In this document: in pieces, positions 10,537 to 21,161 of the stretch
Position numbering within the stretch: the stretch's first letter is position 1
Layout: each line of letters opens with the position of its first letter
From: Rotaria macrura
Lineage: Eukaryota; Rotifera; Eurotatoria; Philodinida; Philodinidae
Assembly (NCBI GenBank): GCA_900239685.1
Contig: OENT01000937.1
Span: 1 to 64,000 of the forward strand
Direction of reading: 5' to 3'
DNA length: 64,000 bases
Made by a program: the position numbers and the translations under genes
The notes under the pieces: generated by a model
Seen by the model: only the letters and a program-made list of their open reading frames with translations
Database searches by the model: none
Told to the model about the DNA's origin: nothing

Positions 10537-11478
10537 ATGGATCATTGCTGTGTTAATAATTTGTGTACTTTCAGCATATCGTCTTTTTGTGACAAAAAAT
10601 GTGAACGAAAAATTCATATTCCTCCATATCTTTCTATCTATGATGGCCATATACATCTGAGTCAAACTGTTAATAAAATCCAATCTGACTTTATTTCTCT
10701 TAAACCAATGCCTCCTACTCGTGAATTTCATTTCATCAATAACAATCACAAACCTGATGAATGGTCACTTTCTAATTCTTTTCATATGCCATCACACGTC
10801 CATATATATCCTACCATGGGTATTCATCCAAAATATTTTTATCCACAAAATGTACATAAAATTCTCGATGACCTTCAAAATCGTTTAGAAATTTCTTATC
10901 ATTCATCAAATCCTAAAAGTAAAATAGTTGCCGTTGGAGAATGCGGACTTGATGAAACGGCTAAGACGACTATTGATCAACAACTATTTGTCCTTGAAAA
11001 ACAAATTGATCTCGCCAATCGATTTCATCTTCCAGTGATCATTCATTGCCGTGGTTATGATCATTATCAAAAATTATTTGATTGTCTAAAAAGCCGAATC
11101 CCTAACAGAAATATGCCACTTCATTGGCACTGCATCAATAGTAATTCGAATTTGCATACTATTGATCTATTTTTAAACCAGTATCCCAATTCTTATATCG
11201 GCTTGAATGGATCCATTACATACGGAAATCATACTGAAAGATTCCATAAATTTCAAAACTGGTTGATAAATCGATCACCTTTTCTTTCTGAAAGATTAAT
11301 ACTCGAAACAGATTATCCCTATCTTCCACCTCAAAATCTGCATGGAAAATATGATCCACCAACTGCTCTAATAGCTACAGCTATATACTTATCAAAAGCT
11401 GTAACAGATTCCGATGCAAATATATTCTCATACATTAACTCATCCAATGTAAACATTAAATCCATGTACAATCTATAA
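10537..11478 (+). CDS. TatD-family metal-dependent nuclease, 313 aa
   Basis: A single-exon protein with the ordered TatD metal-site motifs: DGHIH (D36, H38, H40), GIHP at 95-98, VGECGLD (E135), VIIHCRG (H170), LHWHC (H196/H198) and LETDYP (D259). The family forms a TIM-barrel hydrolase that degrades DNA/RNA ends, usually as a 3'-5' exonuclease. Length is slightly above the bacterial type because of about 35 N-terminal residues with five cysteines and an insert between strands 1 and 2. It starts 222 bp downstream of the RAG1-like gene on the same strand and inside the same TIRs. It may process DNA ends during transposition or simply be a captured gene. TATDN-like genes are numerous in many invertebrates. 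All metal ligands are present, so it is probably active. Confidence 0.9.
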   Translation: MDHCCVNNLCTFSISSFCDKKCERKIHIPPYLSIYDGHIHLSQTVNKIQSDFISLKPMPPTREFHFINNNHKPDEWSLSNSFHMPSHVHIYPTMGIHPKYFYPQNVHKILDDLQNRLEISYHSSNPKSKIVAVGECGLDETAKTTIDQQLFVLEKQIDLANRFHLPVIIHCRGYDHYQKLFDCLKSRIPNRNMPLHWHCINSNSNLHTIDLFLNQYPNSYIGLNGSITYGNHTERFHKFQNWLINRSPFLSERLILETDYPYLPPQNLHGKYDPPTALIATAIYLSKAVTDSDANIFSYINSSNVNIKSMYNL

Positions 11479-11547
11479 ATTAAATAACTTAATTCTCCAT
11501 CAATACCATGATTTTGTAAATAACTTTTAATGATTGAAACTTTACTT

Positions 11548-11864
11548 ATTTTTATAGAATTTATGGATGAGACGAAAACAAGAACGACGTTCATGAAAAG
11601 AAAGAGGAAAACAACTTCGCGTATAGCTAAGTGGATAGAAGCGTTGATCATGCGACACAGGTTCGAACCCTGTGCGAAGAGTGAATTTTTTTCGTTCTGT
11701 CTGATGAATGACCATTGCTTTTTGTCCGAATTTGTTTTGCTTATGGTCAGAGGTACCCAGTTCAGATTTCAACGGGGATGGGGATAATCGATCATGCTGA
11801 TCACGAATATGTAGTTTTTTTTTTACCGAACTCATTCCCTTCAAAACCCCTCCGGGGTGATATG
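11548..11864 (+). repeat. Right terminal inverted repeat
   Basis: A 317-bp mirror of 1897-2212, ending CCCCTCCGGGGTGATATG. The T run near 11820 is one base longer than in the left copy. Confidence 0.92.
11615..11680 (+). ncRNA. tRNA-like pol III unit inside right TIR
   Basis: Same 66-nt tRNA-like module as at 2080-2145, pointing outward from the element, with box A, box B and a T7 run at 11686-11692. Outward transcription from both ends would run into the flanking DNA unless it stops at the T run. Confidence 0.65.
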
Positions 11865-12710
11865 ATACCATGTGGATGGTTCATCACTTTAATTTTTTGA
11901 AATAGTTGTTGTCTGTTTCTTCTCTGAATTTTCTCTTGTGTACCAGCACTATAATGTCGGTTTGAGTACATTGTTCATTCCGTGAGGGAAACTATGAACC
12001 ACATGGTAACCTACTATTCCTTCACTATGTTCCTAGCACGATCAGATGCAAAAGCTATTTTATCCAATCGATCATCGGTTCTGAACCGAGAGAGAGCAGA
12101 AGTTATTGCCTATTAAAAAAAACAACGAAAAAGCAATCTTAGGCTCGATATTGATCCTAACCTTTAAAATATCATCTGCAAGTTTATTTATTTCTTTATA
12201 AGGTACACAACATGAATCAATCGAACGCAAAACATGATGATCATCAACAAAATGAGCTGTCAATTGAAGATAGCTATTTTGTTCGTATTTGTCCCTCTAC
12301 AAATCTGGACTAATAGCTAAAAATCCTTGCTTAGCTGCACTTCTCAATTCAGCATCTAAATGTTAACGGATATCATTTGCTTATAGAGTAATTTCACATG
12401 TAATAGTCGTTCTTGATGGTACAATATCATTCCCATTTAAATTAGAAAATGGAGCTGATGAAGAAAAAATAAACTGATGAATAAGAATTGAGGACATTAA
12501 TAGATATCTCTCACCACCATTCTAATTGAGATATTGCTGAATTATATTTAAAAATTCTTTGTCCTCGATGATACTGATCGAACGCATAATTTGACATATC
12601 CAAAGTGCAAGTAAAGACGTCAATATTTTCTTCTTTGCAATAGAAAATAGATTCATTTTCGAGTTCAAAGAGGCGATTTTGTACTAAAAAGTAGACAAAA
12701 TAGATCATCT
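11865..12710 (-). pseudogene. hAT transposase pseudogene, N-terminal part (right of insertion)
   Basis: On the minus strand, 12263-12072 reads MTAHFVDDHHVLRSIDSC, then INKLADDILKV, a clear match to the hAT 'lTaHfiDd.w.l.s' motif and the following helix. A weak SDRARNIVKE segment nearer 11865 may be the degraded 'tDnasNm' motif. 12708-12511 contains a Cys/His-bearing stretch that could be a decayed BED finger. Frame breaks are present. It joins with 640-1896 once the 10-kb insertion is removed. Confidence 0.7.
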
Positions 12711-15700
12711 AAAAGATTGCCATCGAAATACCTTGATTATACAGATAGTGATATCAACAATGATTCTTTGAAACATCTATGAGAATTCAATGACTTAGTG
12801 GATCCATGTGTTTATGCATAGATTGTGTAGCAAGATCTACATGCTGCAAAATTTTTAATGACTACTCTATGGCTATTATCATCTTTCATTGCTGCTAATG
12901 TCAATAGAGGCCGCTCTATCATCGCTAACATGCCCAGTTGTCTTCAATTGGTATTTTTCCCTTTCATACATCATTTCCCATATTTGTTTTCCTTGGACGT
13001 TTCCAGTGTTTATCTTTTCTGTGATTCATATTTAGTAGTTGTTATTTTTCCCGGTTTTCAGTTATTCGTTTTCATTTCAAACCAAGCCTAGGTATTATTA
13101 TTACACTTATCATTATTATTATTTACATTTTTTTATCTTTTTCATCTCTTTCATTACATTATTTTTGTTATTGTATTATTATTAATAAAACATTAACCGG
13201 TTAACTCAAACATTTATCTATTCCCATACAGCAATATCCGGTGAGATTTTTTTCATTACTTTACGTGAGAACCCTCGTTCCTGTTACCGAGCGGGATCAG
13301 TTATAAACGTCTTCTAGCCTTATCCTTAGAGGCGGGGGGGGGGGGGGGGGGGCAAAAGTCATAGACATCCCTAAACGACAACCTTACAACCGTAGGGACA
13401 GTAAATTTTTTCCAGCATGCGGATAGTTTCACATGATTGACTTTGTCATTTTCGACAAGTACATATTTCTCTGGTTGTTCTTCCAAGAGCATCTTTGTAT
13501 TGAATTAATTGTATTTGATATTATTCGGTGAACATTGATCAAGCTAGGCACAAGCGTTTGAATATGAGCGATTGGTATTCAAAGACATCGAACTATCAGA
13601 CGAGTCTTCATTAGAGAATAAAGCATGTAATTCGATCATTACCATTGATAAGAGAGTCAATTGATTCTTTATATTAACTGTAAATATCAAATCATTTTTG
13701 TTTTGTTCTTTCACTACTTAAAATAAATCAAGAATCGAAATGTGAGAAACGATAAGCAAAGGAAGAAACAAAGAAGTCGCCTTGTCGCTGTAAATTAGAT
13801 GAAAATAATGAGCAAATCAATATATGCGTCGTAGTGTATGTCTAGAATAATAACATCTATCGATAAACTTTCACGGTCCTTCATCGTGTCCCATAAAAAA
13901 CCCGTTCTCGACCCTCCCGTACCTTGAAGAGAACTCGTACCTCGAAAATCCCGAAGAAATTAAAAGAAGTGCTCCTCTTGGGTTGAAACCCATGAACGGC
14001 ACATCTCTGGAACATAGGTGACGCACTCGCTCTTTTTTGTCCTTTCAATGTATCATAACTCAGTTGTCATACATTGTAAAGAGCGGTGACTAACATTATC
14101 GGGAGATAATAGAAAAATTTATCCAATTAAAATGTTTCGTTTGATTCGATAATACTATCATGATTTCAGAGGCTCAATAAATTACGATAACGCACTCATT
14201 AAAAAGCCCTCTTGTCGTCACACCTTCAAAAATAATTTTGTATTCCTACCTATATATAAGTGCGTTAATAAAACATTTTCGACAGAATATTCAGCTATGA
14301 TGATAGGTTTAATAGTTGCGCGATGGGCTTTTCAAAAACTTATTTACAAAAGAGTTATAACTGAAACACTTCGAAAAGTCTTTCAGCAGGCATTTTAGTA
14401 ATTGCTCATGGATTTGTGAAGAAAATGCACTTTGAAGAAGAGTCAGTTTATCAAGAAAACGTGTGATCAAACGAATGAAATTGTGATTACCGCGTCTCAT
14501 GTAATGAGAACAGGAAAAAATCAGCAGCATAGTGCGGCACTACTGTCCTGGTTTCTGGCTTCTTTGTACCATCCAAACATATGCTTTATCCGGTAAATCA
14601 AGATTATTGTCTTCATGTAGTCGCTTTATCAATTAGTCGATAATTCTTGCTATATGACACGGTTCATTACTAAAATTGATCTGTTTTTTTTTGACAACAG
14701 ATGTTTTGTTATCATTCATGTTTTTGCTTTACGGAAAATTTTAAGTACGATTAAACAAGACGTGTTTGTCACAAGTTCATTAGACAGATTAATATTTTTC
14801 TTGATAAACTGACTTTTCGTCATTGTACGCTGTGTTTTTGCCATTAATGAAAAAATAATTCTTTTTTGTTAGGATTAATAGGGACACTTAACGAAAGCTT
14901 TCTCTGATTTTTTTTCATTCATTGTCGAAGCGTGAGCATGCCTCTATTTTTGTTAAAAAAATCAGCCTGCTTGCTAGAGTGGTAATGTAGGTATTCAGTT
15001 TTTTCCAGGTATTGTGACTTTTGAGCTATAATGTGCGTCAATCTCAAAAAATCTTTCCACATAGAAGTGGTTTGAAAATTTCAGAATAATCCGAAATTCG
15101 ATTTCGCGCTAGCATCCATATGTAGACGAAAGTACCGAACTCAAAGTTTTGGAATAATACTCTGCATATATGCTAGGCGTACAGAGACTATGTGAGCGCG
15201 CTACCATTTCTTTAACTGAAAAGTGGGATTTTCTGATTCTTCATAAGTAACACACTCACCTGTTCTTGAACTTTTGATCCTAATGATTGAGGGCTAGTGT
15301 ATAGTAATGATCTGAAACTAAGGTGACCGAGAAATTACTAGAAGATTTGGTTACACTAAAAGTTTAGCCTCATTAGAGTTTTTGAAAACCATGGCATCGC
15401 ACTCATTTGAAAATTTCCTTGCGACTAAACCCATGCAAAAAAGTTTATATTCCTACGAAGTTTTGTGAATTGATGAAAAACTTTTTACATGAAAGATCTG
15501 CTTTTCTACATCTGCTTTACATAAGTAGTTATTAATAAAGAGTTCCCATGATGCAATCAGCAAGTTTTGTTTTTAAAAGTTTCATGGTTAATGCACCAAA
15601 CAGTAGTTTCGACGGGTCTTGCATAGGTTGGTGCAAATGCAGCAGTGAAACTAATTTATTTCCTAATAAAATAACTTTTCTCTTTACGTATATCATAAAA

Positions 15701-16194
15701 ACACTTTCATATAGAATTCTATTTTTGATCTAAGTTGTATTTCAATTTCACTCACCGATAGTACGTATGTCGATTGACTGTACAGACAAGATTTCATTCC
15801 TTCATTATGTACACCAGGTATATTATGTGGTTTCTACATATCTCGAATGGACTTTCTAATTAGGTAGGGTTAGAGTGTATCTAGATGTAGCTGTTGGGTG
15901 GTAGGATGATAGAGGATTGGTGTGTATAAATACTTGTCCTCTCAGTTCTCACTATTAAGCTCTAAATCTATTCACTCCTATACTCACATCCACATTAATA
16001 GTGTAGAGAAGCTATTGATTCGAACGCGATGATTGTATGAAACAAAAAACCCGAAAAATTTTCTGAAAATGTTATGAAATTCATTACTTAAGGATAGCCA
16101 GATTGTAGGAAAAGTTAGAAAAAGACGTCGAGTTTGGATGCATTTAAGAGTTATTGACCCATGACTTCTCATGAATGTAAAAGACAACTACACA
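12711..16194. other. Gene-poor stretch
   Basis: About 3.5 kb with no supported gene; short open frames look accidental. It holds a TTATTA-rich patch (13090-13190), a G19 homopolymer (13334-13352) and a cluster of CTCGTACCTTGA-like words near 13890-13960. Confidence 0.4.
13334..13352. repeat. G19 homopolymer
   Basis: Nineteen consecutive Gs, unusual in this AT-rich DNA. Length may be affected by sequencing. It could form a quadruplex on the plus strand. Confidence 0.8.
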
Positions 16195-16390
16195 CGCAGA
16201 CATAAAACGCTGTTTTAATGCGTTTAAGGGGAAAATCGAAAATTCAACTCTGTAAAAGGTATTGACTAGAAACATGTAGAAGTCAACGTTTAGAAAAGTT
16301 TTTTTCCTATATTCAATGCATTAAAATGCGTTAAACGAAGATTTTAGGTGAATAAACTTGCTTTAACGCATTTTACAATAAACTAGAGAA
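16195..16390. repeat. Short-word repeat cluster, AACGCATTT/AAATGCGTT type
   Basis: AAAACGC, ATGCGTTTAA and TTAACGCATTTT recur in both orientations. It sits just left of segmental duplication copy 1 and belongs with the AACGCGTT clusters at 39-42 kb. Confidence 0.45.
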
Positions 16391-16999
16391 ATTAAAAAGT
16401 AAACTGAAAAATAAATATTCATTTAAATAAATTCTTGTCGGTCAACAAATGAATAGGATGTGAAGGAGATAGTTCTCAATTTTTTAAGGCTTATTACTCC
16501 CACTTCCATTGGAATACTGAAGAAAACGATATAGATACAAAATGAAGGGAATTTCACATGAGTTTAGATACAAAAGTGACCGCTTCGATTAAAGATTTAT
16601 AATGAATAAAGTCGATTGGCGATCGATGTGTTGGTACATCGTCGTTATGTTTCAATTGGTAAACAGAATCATTCACCAGCCAACTTTTCTCTGTGAATGT
16701 CGATCTTATTGCCAGTTTTCCACTATGACATCTTCACCCACAACTTAGTAGAACTGTGTATTGAAAATCGATATGAACAATTATAATTCTAAACATTTTA
16801 TTGGGTAAGCAGTGTGTAGTAATAGACTCAAGCCTACTGTAGATATTCAGTATTTATTTAGACTTGAATTCGGAATTCCTGTGAACAATGTTTTGGAGTT
16901 ATACTATTTGAGTGAGATTTCTCTTTAAGAAAATAAATAAACATTTTACTTCACAAGTTTAGGGTTAAAGTTTGACTTCGTCGCTTTTCAAGACTTCTC

Positions 17000-17358
17000 T
17001 CTAGAGAAAAACCCAGGAGGATGATCCCGACACTTGGTTCCGATCGGATGCCTCTCTGATCCGATCATGTTTCCATCGGACTTTCTCTAATCCGACGAAA
17101 TCCCATCGGATTCCTGGTTGCGATCCGACATTCGGATCCCTAGTGTTGGGTTTTATCGAATCCTACTATTGGAATCCGATTGGATTTCATCGTATGATTG
17201 GACAGGCCTCTACTATTGGGTTTAAATGCTAATTCGTTCACAAATAAGAAAATAGATTTCTCCCGTCGGATCCGTTACTGTTTCCACAACCCAGATTCCC
17301 GTAGGATTTCATCGGATCGTAGGATCCGATCGGATTCGTTATCGGATTCATTCACCTG
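17000..17358. mobile_element. Non-autonomous element made of ATCCGAT/ATCGGAT words
   Basis: GATCCGATCGGATTC-like words recur throughout in both orientations. The termini ACCCAGG and CCTGGGT are inverted. Duplication copy 2 has the uninterrupted site at about 31305-31312 (CTCTCTAGAG then AGTGAGTATG), so this is a true insertion. A related copy spans about 46119-47130. The target duplication could not be fixed. Confidence 0.75.
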
Positions 17359-19155
17359 GGTAGTGAGTATGATTCTGAATTAACGATCTACAAATATACA
17401 AAGGTTCGAGATATGGTGTCGTTGCACCTCTGTTCATGACTAAAACATAAATAAAGAAGAAAGAATTAAGTTTTTAAGCTTTAATCATTTTTAAGAGACT
17501 CAAAATCAAATACTGATTTTTAATCTCAAAAAAGATAATAAAAATCTTAAATATACCGATTTTTGATTTATATAGATCAACTTCTACTGTAAGCTGTTGT
17601 ATACACTAAGATATCGTTAAAAACAAGTAAGTATGTTTAGTTCAGCGGTACAATAGTAACTTCGTAAGTACGATTTCCCTTGATCGAATCTATCCAAAAG
17701 CATCAATGAATTGATTAAAGCGCGTTTCCGAAATGTAAGACTACACTTGAAAGACAGGAATTCCCTAGTGTTTTTATGAACTCGTATAACTAATATAAAT
17801 TTTCGTCCACAATTCGCTGTTTTTCGCTTTGATCAATTTGCTTAATCAACGCGTTTAACGGCTCTCATTTTAACTCGATAAAACTAGGTTACATTCAATG
17901 TAAATTTAGCTGCGTAAACGTAGAAATTGGGGAACATGCTGAAACTTCAAATGCATTGAAAGAAGAATATCCATTGCATCACGAGACTCGGTTATTTTCG
18001 TCTGCTGGTGGATTGATCGTGTTCGGTAATGAAAAATAAAAGAAAAGGCAGTTGGAAAAACAGTCTGCTAGAAAATACTGAAATAAGCTTCCACCATGAA
18101 AATTATTTGAAAACTCTTAAAAATTACCCAATATTACATATGTCACATTTTTGTTAACTGAATGTAGCTCATTTGAGCTTAGTATTTTGTTAGCACGTAT
18201 ACCTGGAGGAAAGAATCGATGCGAAATTCGTAATCAATAGTATCATCGGTGATTGGGATGTAAAAGTTGTATGTGTGCGTTCCTAATTATTTTCCGGTGG
18301 AATGCGATTTAACAAAAGTCTAAAAAGTACTTATGATAGTTCCGTCCACAGTTACCTATACATTCATACTTCCATTAAAAACTTCCTCTTGTAGTAATGG
18401 TTTAAGCTTAAATAGCCTTCTAATTAGTTACGTATTCACTCCTGTTTAGGTGAAGCATTGTGAGATAACTTTTTAAAGTAAGAAAGAGGATGAACCATTG
18501 TCAGCTGGCCTCGTATACACCTCTTTTATTATTGAATCTTGCTGTTCTAAAACTATCCTACAAAATGTTTTCGATTATCTCCTTAGAACGTTTTTCTTGG
18601 CACCATCGAAATGAACAATAATAGAATTTATGCATACTTAATGTTTTGACTCTCGTTTTTCTGCCAACTAAAGTAAATAAAAACAAACGAGTGTCATATA
18701 CGTATATAGTGTAGTATGCTTAGCAAACTAATCATATTTGGAATTGAAATATTCGAACTTCAATTTTGGGAACGCTTAGTCACCTTTAGCTGTACAAGCA
18801 GTCTAAAATCCATCCCCGACAAACACTCAAATATTTTCCAACATTAGACATACTAACTAGTGTCGAAGATCTATCAGCTAACACATCTATGCCTGCTAGA
18901 TACGCATCGATTCATATCCATCATATGCATTCAAGTAGGAATGTTCAGACTAGTGTACTTTCAAGTATTTCTTATTTTAGCGAAGAGAAAAGGGGATGTT
19001 TTTCATAAAGACTAAGAAGTAAAAATTTTAATTTTCAAGCATTTGTTAATTGTAAAGAAATTGAGACACATCTACTGAATCAGTTATTGAAGATATACTG
19101 ATTTTACCTTTGCACTCAACACTTGAGTGAATTAAAAAGCCTTATGTCGTTGAAT
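17359..19155. other. Noncoding part of duplication copy 1
   Basis: No gene supported. It is alignable with 31310-33105 but diverged by substitutions and indels without a coding pattern, so apparently neutral sequence. Confidence 0.5.
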
Positions 19156-19710
19156 TAGAGTCCTGCTGGACAGTCCCGAATCCCGAAAAATCCCGTTTGC
19201 CCGTCACATGGGACACTGAAAATTCTTCGGGATGGCACAAACGAGATTCGGGACAACTAGAAAAATAATATTGTCCCGAATTTTATAATTGCTGTTCATT
19301 AATGACAAAAATCTTTTGATCTAAATGAATTACAGAAAACTATATCGAAAGCTGTATTTAAAACCGTTTATCATCATCATCATTTTCATCAGCTGTTTCT
19401 TTGTATAATTCTGGACTTCCAGTCATCAATTTAATTTTTTAATTTTATGTTGCAGTATGTGTTGAATCAGTTGAAGTTAAACTATGATGTCTTTTTTTGC
19501 ACACTCCAGCAACCGATGGATAATTTTCTTTTAAAACTCGCATATTTCTCTGAATAAATAACAAATTATTAATTTTATCTGTATCTATTCGTGTTCTACT
19601 ATCAGTTATGGTGTTACCACTATCAGAGAATAAACGTCATCTAAACATTTGTTTTGTGAGCGGGACAAACGGGATTCGGAACAACCAATAGTTTGTCCCG
19701 CAGGTCTCTA
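19156..19710. mobile_element. hAT element remnant with 8-bp target duplication
   Basis: The 555-bp insertion is flanked by the perfect direct repeat CGTTGAAT (19148-19155 and 19711-19718); copy 2 of the duplication has one CGTTGAAT and no insert. Termini are TAGAGTCCTGC and GCAGGTCTCTA. CCCGAAT/CGGGACA words cluster at both ends. The interior encodes a decayed hAT C-terminus on the minus strand (see separate entry). The same family occurs as a 131-bp copy at 48497-48627. Confidence 0.92.
19470..19650 (-). pseudogene. hAT transposase C-terminal dimerisation fragment
   Basis: Minus-strand reading gives RLFSDSGNTITDSRTRI, then DKINNLLFIQRNMR, which matches the hAT family C-terminus ('ERlFS.ag.iitd.R.rl..dkv..l.fl..N'). 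A stop lies just upstream of this motif and there is no N-terminal coding part, so only a fragment remains inside the 555-bp element. Confidence 0.8.
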
Positions 19711-19937
19711 CGTTGAATACTCTTGAATAGGCGATTGAGACGCAAAATTTGATGATTAGAATCATTTCTACTTTGAAAGTGTATGCAACTCTTACTTCAC
19801 ATGTCTTATTTTTCTAATCGACAAAGTAATAGACGTTGTCTCGTAAAATCCTAGCTGTATTTGAGAAACAATTTTATTTATTCTATCTGATATAAACAAC
19901 TCATCCGGTTTATGTTCAATACTTTTTTAGATGAGAA

Positions 19938-20438
19938 ATGGCTAATTGCTTCATCAAGGTTACGTCTATCGTTATCTACTCGCTGTCGCTGCTGTTCAAT
20001 TCCATGACACTTGCCTGTGAATGCACACCAAAGAAATNTCGCTCATTTTATGATGACTTCCGAAGCATGCCATACATTTTCATCGGTACTGTGAGAAAAA
20101 TAACAACGACGTGGAGGGATGGTGGCACAGGCGCAAGTCGCGATGTACAGTTTGATGTGGATGAGTTTATTAAGCAGCCACTAAACTTCAAAAACCGTTC
20201 AATCATAATCTATACCCCCATAGATCGTTCCGCGTGTGGTGTGATGATGAAAACAAATGAACGCTGGCAAATTTGGGCAGAATACTCAAACTTCTTTTCT
20301 GAAGATGATGCACCTCGTTGGCTCACAGTAATCAGTTGCGGTCGTACTACGAAAAATCTGCAACGAAATGACCGTCTGTTACGTAAATGGTCTATCATGA
20401 CGTCAATGCGGAAAGATCCTGAAACCAAGTATCATTAA
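19938..20438 (+). CDS. TIMP/NTR-like secreted protein, copy 1, 166 aa
   Basis: A signal peptide (hydrophobic residues about 8-25) should be cleaved before C27, exposing an N-terminal Cys-x-Cys (C27, C29). In tissue inhibitors of metalloproteinases this free N-terminal cysteine chelates the protease zinc. Further family features are FIGTVRKI (48-55), ACGV with C100 and VISCGRTT with C134, giving four cysteines and an OB-fold NTR domain of about 140 residues without the TIMP C-domain. The residue at 34 is undetermined because of an N at 20038. A second, nearly identical copy lies at 33328-33793, and a matrixin gene lies between them, so it could regulate that enzyme. The start is the first ATG before the signal peptide. 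Confidence 0.82.
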   Translation: MANCFIKVTSIVIYSLSLLFNSMTLACECTPKKXRSFYDDFRSMPYIFIGTVRKITTTWRDGGTGASRDVQFDVDEFIKQPLNFKNRSIIIYTPIDRSACGVMMKTNERWQIWAEYSNFFSEDDAPRWLTVISCGRTTKNLQRNDRLLRKWSIMTSMRKDPETKYH

Positions 20439-20690
20439 AGACCGAAACAAAGGTTTTTGATTGAGGAACATTCGTTTTTGCGATTTTCGAATATTCTTCA
20501 GCTGCATCGGCAACATCTATTATTTTAGTTTACCGTCTATTACTCGCATTACAAATATCTATCTCGACCTTATATCACTTCAAGACAAAAAATTAAGAAT
20601 GCATGTTTTTCGATTGCTGATATGTGAAAGCGCATGCGGATATAGTTCATGTATCTGAATTTTTGTAACTAAATAATGGCATCTATAATT

Positions 20691-21161
20691 TATATATAGG
20701 GTACCGTAAAAGTTCTGAACCAGTCAAAATGATTTATATCATGAAGTACCATCTTATTAAATAAATGCGGAGTTTCTTTTATCATTCAAAGAAATTAAAC
20801 CAGGGCGAGATTACCTAATATCATACTAGTGCATAAAAACGTTATTAAAATGGAACCCGTCAAAATTAGTGAAGCGATATTCGGGTTGAATGAATCATTC
20901 GAGGAAATTATAGTTGTTTTTAATGAAACAATCATGGTATTGTCTTGGCTACATTCGTAATCAAAATCATTGTTTCCGTCTCACGCATGTTGAGACTGTT
21001 ACTGCTTGAGATTTTGTTGGTCAAGGTCTGGTATAGCATTCGTAGACAGATACGAGCTTGACTTCCATGTCGGAATCGTTGTCAACTGTAATTCGTGTGA
21101 CAGAATTACTCCATGTAACACTAGAGTTCTTTCAATAGCTTCTGCAGTGAAAACCAAGTCA
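20691..21161. other. Intergenic stretch
   Basis: No supported gene or repeat. It lies past the right edge of duplication copy 1. Confidence 0.35.

Larger units (their letters stand above)
1897..11864. mobile_element. Composite DNA transposon, RAG1-like, with long terminal inverted repeats
   Basis: The element is 9,968 bp, bounded by inverted repeats of 316 bp (1897-2212) and 317 bp (11548-11864) that differ by about one substitution and one A-run indel, so insertion is recent. It lies inside a hAT transposase pseudogene whose two halves flank it in consistent order and strand, which fixes the boundaries independently. Contents in order: minus-strand 154-aa ORF; minus-strand four-exon gene (3421-4575); nested inverted repeat (5294-6818); RAG1-like protein (7318-10314); TatD nuclease (10537-11478). 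The repeats start CATATCACCCCGG. The only flanking match is ATAT, which also lies within the inverted match, so the target duplication is unresolved. That the RAG1-like protein mobilises the element is inferred from intactness and position. Confidence 0.8.
16533..20690. repeat. Segmental duplication, copy 1
   Basis: Collinear with 30832-34050. It starts at AGATACAAAATGAAGGGAA in both copies and ends downstream of the TIMP-like gene. Most of it is noncoding and about 80-88% alike by eye, with small indels; the last ~0.9 kb containing the TIMP gene is almost identical. Copy 1 is longer because of two insertions absent from copy 2: about 17000-17358 and 19156-19710. Confidence 0.88.
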
